Below are positions 4,836 to 7,147 of a stretch of 7,147 nucleotides of DNA, piece after piece. The DNA is from Deltaproteobacteria bacterium (GTDB lineage Bacteria; Myxococcota; B64-G9). A model generated the notes under the pieces. That model saw only the letters and a program-made list of their open reading frames with translations. It did no database searches and was not told the DNA's origin. The DNA is taken from NCBI GenBank assembly GCA_003647095.1, contig QMME01000206.1:1-7147 (forward strand), written 5' to 3'. Within the stretch, counting starts at the first letter, position 1; the number at the start of each line of letters is the position of its first letter. The position numbers and the translations under genes were made by a program.

Positions 4836-5996
4836 ATGGACTTTTCCTTCACCGAGGAGCAGGAATTGTTCCGGCAGAACGTGCGCCGGCTGGTGGAAGA
4901 GAAGATCAAACCACGCGCGCGCCAGATCGACGAGAGCGACGAGTTCCCCCGCGACCTGTGGCAGCTGCTGGCCGGGCTGGGGTATCTCGGCCTGCGCCAT
5001 CCCCAGGAGTACGGCGGCCAGGAGGCCGACGTCGTCACCTCGATGATCTTCTACGAGGAGCTGGCCCGGGGCTCCTGCGGCCTGGCCATGGCGGTGGCCA
5101 TGCAGACGCTCATGGGCACCTACTTCGTGGCCCGCTTCGGCTCCGAGGAGATCAAGCAGCGGGTGCTGGTGCCGGCCATCAAGGGCACCAAGATCGGCAC
5201 CATCTGCTTCACCGAGCAGCAGTCGGGCTCGGACCTGGGCGGCGTGCGCACCCGCGCCGAGCGCCGCGACGGCGGCTGGGTGATAAACGGCACCAAGATC
5301 TGGATCACCTTCGCTCCCCTGTGCGACTTCTGCACCGTGCTGGCCCAGACCGATCCCGATGCCGGCATCAGGGGCCTGTCGTTCTTCCTGGTGGAAAAGG
5401 GCACGCCCGGGTTCTCGGTGGGGCGGCACATAGACAAACAGGGAGCCCGCGGCGCTCCCATGGGAGAGCTGGTGTTCGAGGATGTCCGGGTGCCGGAGGA
5501 GAACCTGCTGGGCGAGGGCCCGGGCGACGGGGTGCGCTACACCACCGACATCCTCAACGAGGTGCGGGTGATGACGGCGCTGCTGGCCTGCTCGATTGCC
5601 TCCGAGGCCATGGAGGAGGCGGCCGCCTACGCCCTCGATCGACGCGCCTTCGGCAAGCCCATCTCCGCCTACCAGCTCATCCGCGCCAAGTTCGCCGACC
5701 ACTGGGCCTGGCACCAGGCCGCCCGGCTGCTGGCCTACCAGGCGGCCTGGATGATCGCCACCGGCCGGCCCTGTCGCGAGGAGTGCATGCTGGCCAAGAT
5801 GTTCGCCACCGAGATGTGCCAGCAGGCCGTCGACGAGGCGAGCCGGGTGCTGGGAGGCAACTCCTTCTCCATGGACTACCCCCTGCAGCGGCACCTGCGC
5901 GACGCCCGCTTCCTGCTCTTCGGCGGCGGCTGCCACGAGGTGCTGCGCAACACCCTGGGCTCGGCCTACCTGAAACGCCGCGCCCGCCGCGGCTGA
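4836..5996 (+). CDS. Acyl-CoA dehydrogenase family flavoenzyme lacking the canonical catalytic glutamate
   Basis: This 386-residue protein has normal family length and fold order: an N-terminal helical domain (about 1-118, MDFSFTEEQE start), a beta domain (about 120-225) with FTEQQSGSD (125-133) and GTKIWIT (152-158) for FAD and substrate contacts, and a C-terminal helical domain (about 230-380) with RRAFGKPI and RVLGGNSF. Family members oxidise acyl-CoA thioesters at alpha-beta and pass electrons to electron-transfer flavoprotein. The segment usually read as RDAxxxxIYEGTxEIxR is here RDARFLLFGGGCHEVLR (355-371): the catalytic Glu is Gly364. The alternative isovaleryl-type position on the earlier helix appears to be Val243, with Glu242 one residue before. 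The base may be elsewhere, or the chemistry may differ. ATG at 4836 has GGAGG at 4827-4831. Substrate unknown. Confidence 0.95.
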   Translation: MDFSFTEEQELFRQNVRRLVEEKIKPRARQIDESDEFPRDLWQLLAGLGYLGLRHPQEYGGQEADVVTSMIFYEELARGSCGLAMAVAMQTLMGTYFVARFGSEEIKQRVLVPAIKGTKIGTICFTEQQSGSDLGGVRTRAERRDGGWVINGTKIWITFAPLCDFCTVLAQTDPDAGIRGLSFFLVEKGTPGFSVGRHIDKQGARGAPMGELVFEDVRVPEENLLGEGPGDGVRYTTDILNEVRVMTALLACSIASEAMEEAAAYALDRRAFGKPISAYQLIRAKFADHWAWHQAARLLAYQAAWMIATGRPCREECMLAKMFATEMCQQAVDEASRVLGGNSFSMDYPLQRHLRDARFLLFGGGCHEVLRNTLGSAYLKRRARRG

Positions 5997-6072
5997 GAAA
6001 AGGGGTCGTTTATTACAGAGGTGGGAGCGGATACGAACAACCAGGAGCGAGGGAACATCCTGGTCCTCACGT

Positions 6073-6097
6073 TGCCGGCCCGGCAGGTCTTTTCTTT
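6073..6097 (+). terminator. Weak hairpin plus T-rich tract after the acyl-CoA dehydrogenase gene
   Basis: TGCCGGCCCGGCA (6073-6085) can form a short stem (TGCCG/CGGCA, loop of three), followed by GGTCTTTTCTTT. The stem is short and the T tract is interrupted, so this is at best a weak intrinsic terminator. Its place 76 bases after the stop codon and before a new gene start fits the role. Confidence 0.35.
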
Positions 6098-6118
6098 GTC
6101 TTCCCGAGTGGGTAGAAT
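6090..6118 (+). promoter_or_regulatory. Possible promoter of the Cys-rich surface protein gene
   Basis: TAGAAT at 6113-6118 matches five of six -10 positions. At the right distance upstream there is only TTTTCT (6090-6095, 17-base spacer), a poor -35. The predicted leader is about 40 bases. The T-rich sequence is shared with the candidate terminator. Confidence 0.3.
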
Positions 6119-6163
6119 CGGCTTCATCGAGCCGGGAAGACGGTGCTGCTGGCGAGGTGGTGA

Positions 6164-7147
6164 ATGGGCAGATATTTCCTGATAGCGACTTGCCTGCTGG
6201 GGGTGACAGGTGCCTGTGGCATCTTCGTGAGCTCGGGCCCCTGGGATCTGGATGTGGCCTTCGGGGTGAACGGGGATGGGTTGCCGGCAGCGGACGTGTA
6301 CGTGCTCTGGCCCGACCAGCAAGCCCTGGCCGGCAGCAGGCAGGCCGGGGTGTGGGCGCTCGATCCCCGGCAGTACGACTGCAACGAGCTGCTGTCCGGT
6401 GCCGCGCGACCGGAACAGGATGCCTGGGCCCGGCTGGAGAGCGTCATACCGCCCTCGGGAAAGACGGTGCTCGAGGGGCTCGAAGAACGGCAGACGCTGT
6501 TCTTCGTCGAGGTCGATGGAGACGGCGGGGTGATTCTCTACCGGGCCTGCGGAAGCGACGTGGCGCGCAAGCGAACCGGGATCGTCCTGCAGCTCGCCTG
6601 TGTTTGTAACCCGGATTCCGGTTGCGCGCCCCGGCAGGAGGTTGATGGCAACCTCCAGGACGATGATTGTGATGGCATCATCGATCAGTGCAACCAGGAC
6701 GGTGACTGCCCGGACGACGGCGATATCTGCACCGAGGCCAGCTGCGAAAACCACCGCTGCACCCACCACCTGACTCCCCGGCCCGGGCGGGAGGGGCCCA
6801 TGAGTGATCCCAGTTGCACGAACGGCACGGACGACGACTGTGACGGGAAGACTGACAACGACGATCCCAACTGCCATTCGTGTAGCAACGACTTCGACTG
6901 CGACGACGCCAATCCCTGCACCGCGGACAGCTGCGTGGAGCAGATCTGCAGCAATCAGCCGCTGCCCGACGGCCAGGAGTGTGACGATGGCAGCTTCTGC
7001 AACGGCCCCGACCACTGCCAGGCGGGCGCCTGCCGGCCGCGGGGCGAGCCGCCCTGTCCCGGTCCGGACGGGGACGCCGACTGCCGCGAATCCTGCAACG
7101 AAGTTGACGACGATTGCAGCGCCCCGGACGCGGACGGAGCCCGCTGC
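6164..7147 (+). CDS. Exported Cys/Asp-rich modular surface protein, probable lipoprotein (partial, 3' end outside window)
   Basis: An open frame of 328 codons runs from ATG 6164 to the right edge without a stop. An in-frame TGA directly precedes the ATG, fixing the earliest start, and GAGGTGG (6154-6160) is a good ribosome binding site. The N-terminus (MGRYFLIATCLLGVTGACG) is a signal peptide; Cys18 could be lipidated, although the lipobox VTGAC is imperfect. Residues about 20-145 form a domain I do not recognise, with Cys73 and Cys129. From Cys146 the protein is Cys- and Asp-rich. DDDCDG occurs at 166-171 (DDDCDGIID, 166-174) and at 223-228, with a degenerate third copy near 315. A five-Cys module recurs at 176-199 and 240-262. 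DDGSFCNGPDHC (274-285) is typical of myxobacterial and deltaproteobacterial surface proteins. DxDxD-type loops suggest Ca2+ binding, and the Cys pairs suggest periplasmic or extracellular disulfides. Function unknown. Confidence 0.88.
   Translation, partial: MGRYFLIATCLLGVTGACGIFVSSGPWDLDVAFGVNGDGLPAADVYVLWPDQQALAGSRQAGVWALDPRQYDCNELLSGAARPEQDAWARLESVIPPSGKTVLEGLEERQTLFFVEVDGDGGVILYRACGSDVARKRTGIVLQLACVCNPDSGCAPRQEVDGNLQDDDCDGIIDQCNQDGDCPDDGDICTEASCENHRCTHHLTPRPGREGPMSDPSCTNGTDDDCDGKTDNDDPNCHSCSNDFDCDDANPCTADSCVEQICSNQPLPDGQECDDGSFCNGPDHCQAGACRPRGEPPCPGPDGDADCRESCNEVDDDCSAPDADGARC

Noticed and set aside
4638..5936. Minus-strand frame of 432 codons opposite the acyl-CoA dehydrogenase
   Set aside because: His/Gly/Leu-rich shadow translation antisense to an unmistakable acyl-CoA dehydrogenase.
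5966..7015. Minus-strand frame of 349 codons opposite the surface protein
   Set aside because: It is a high-GC shadow of the Cys/Asp-rich gene, with low-complexity Val/Ala content and no recognisable domain. The plus frame has a signal peptide, a ribosome binding site and family modules.

Overview
The window comes from a high-GC bacterium. Strong third-position G/C bias is obvious in the enzyme genes, and the partial gene at the right end has Cys/Asp-rich modules of the kind common in Myxococcota and other former Deltaproteobacteria. A deltaproteobacterial (sensu lato) origin is therefore my best guess, but nothing here fixes the taxonomy.

Region 1 (1-3100, + strand) is a tightly overlapping three-gene operon for a molybdenum hydroxylase of the xanthine dehydrogenase family: the tail of the FAD subunit, a complete two-cluster [2Fe-2S] subunit and a complete molybdopterin subunit. 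The stop/start overlaps (TGATG, then 8 nt) point to translational coupling and 1:1:1 assembly. The Mo subunit has the xanthine-dehydrogenase-type Arg and Glu active-site motifs and lacks the CO-dehydrogenase Cys loop. Parts of it look like 4-hydroxybenzoyl-CoA reductase, but the substrate cannot be fixed from sequence alone.

Region 2 (3101-4650) looks inserted. It is visibly more A/T-rich in places. It opens with a non-coding block of short direct repeats, an inverted REP-like core (CGGGGACAGGC), several perfect palindromes, a TTGACA promoter-like element and a perfect 39-bp tandem duplication. It then carries two overlapping minus-strand genes: a small MNT-fold nucleotidyltransferase, followed by a winged-helix protein. 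Just upstream of the nucleotidyltransferase are two near-identical 15-bp palindromes whose centres are exactly 21 bp apart (two helical turns), a convincing autoregulatory operator. This module resembles AbiE-type (type IV) toxin-antitoxin systems in its parts, but with the gene order reversed. It is the best candidate here for an undescribed system.

Region 3 (4651-6000, + strand) has a good sigma70-like promoter and ribosome binding site driving an acyl-CoA dehydrogenase of normal length. Its C-terminal catalytic-base position holds Gly instead of Glu. The enzyme and the molybdenum hydroxylase flank the island and may once have belonged to one catabolic locus acting on CoA thioesters; that link is inference.

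Region 4 (6001-7147, + strand) contains a weak terminator-like hairpin, a possible -10 element and the start of an exported, probably lipid-anchored, Cys/Asp-rich modular surface protein that runs off the right edge.
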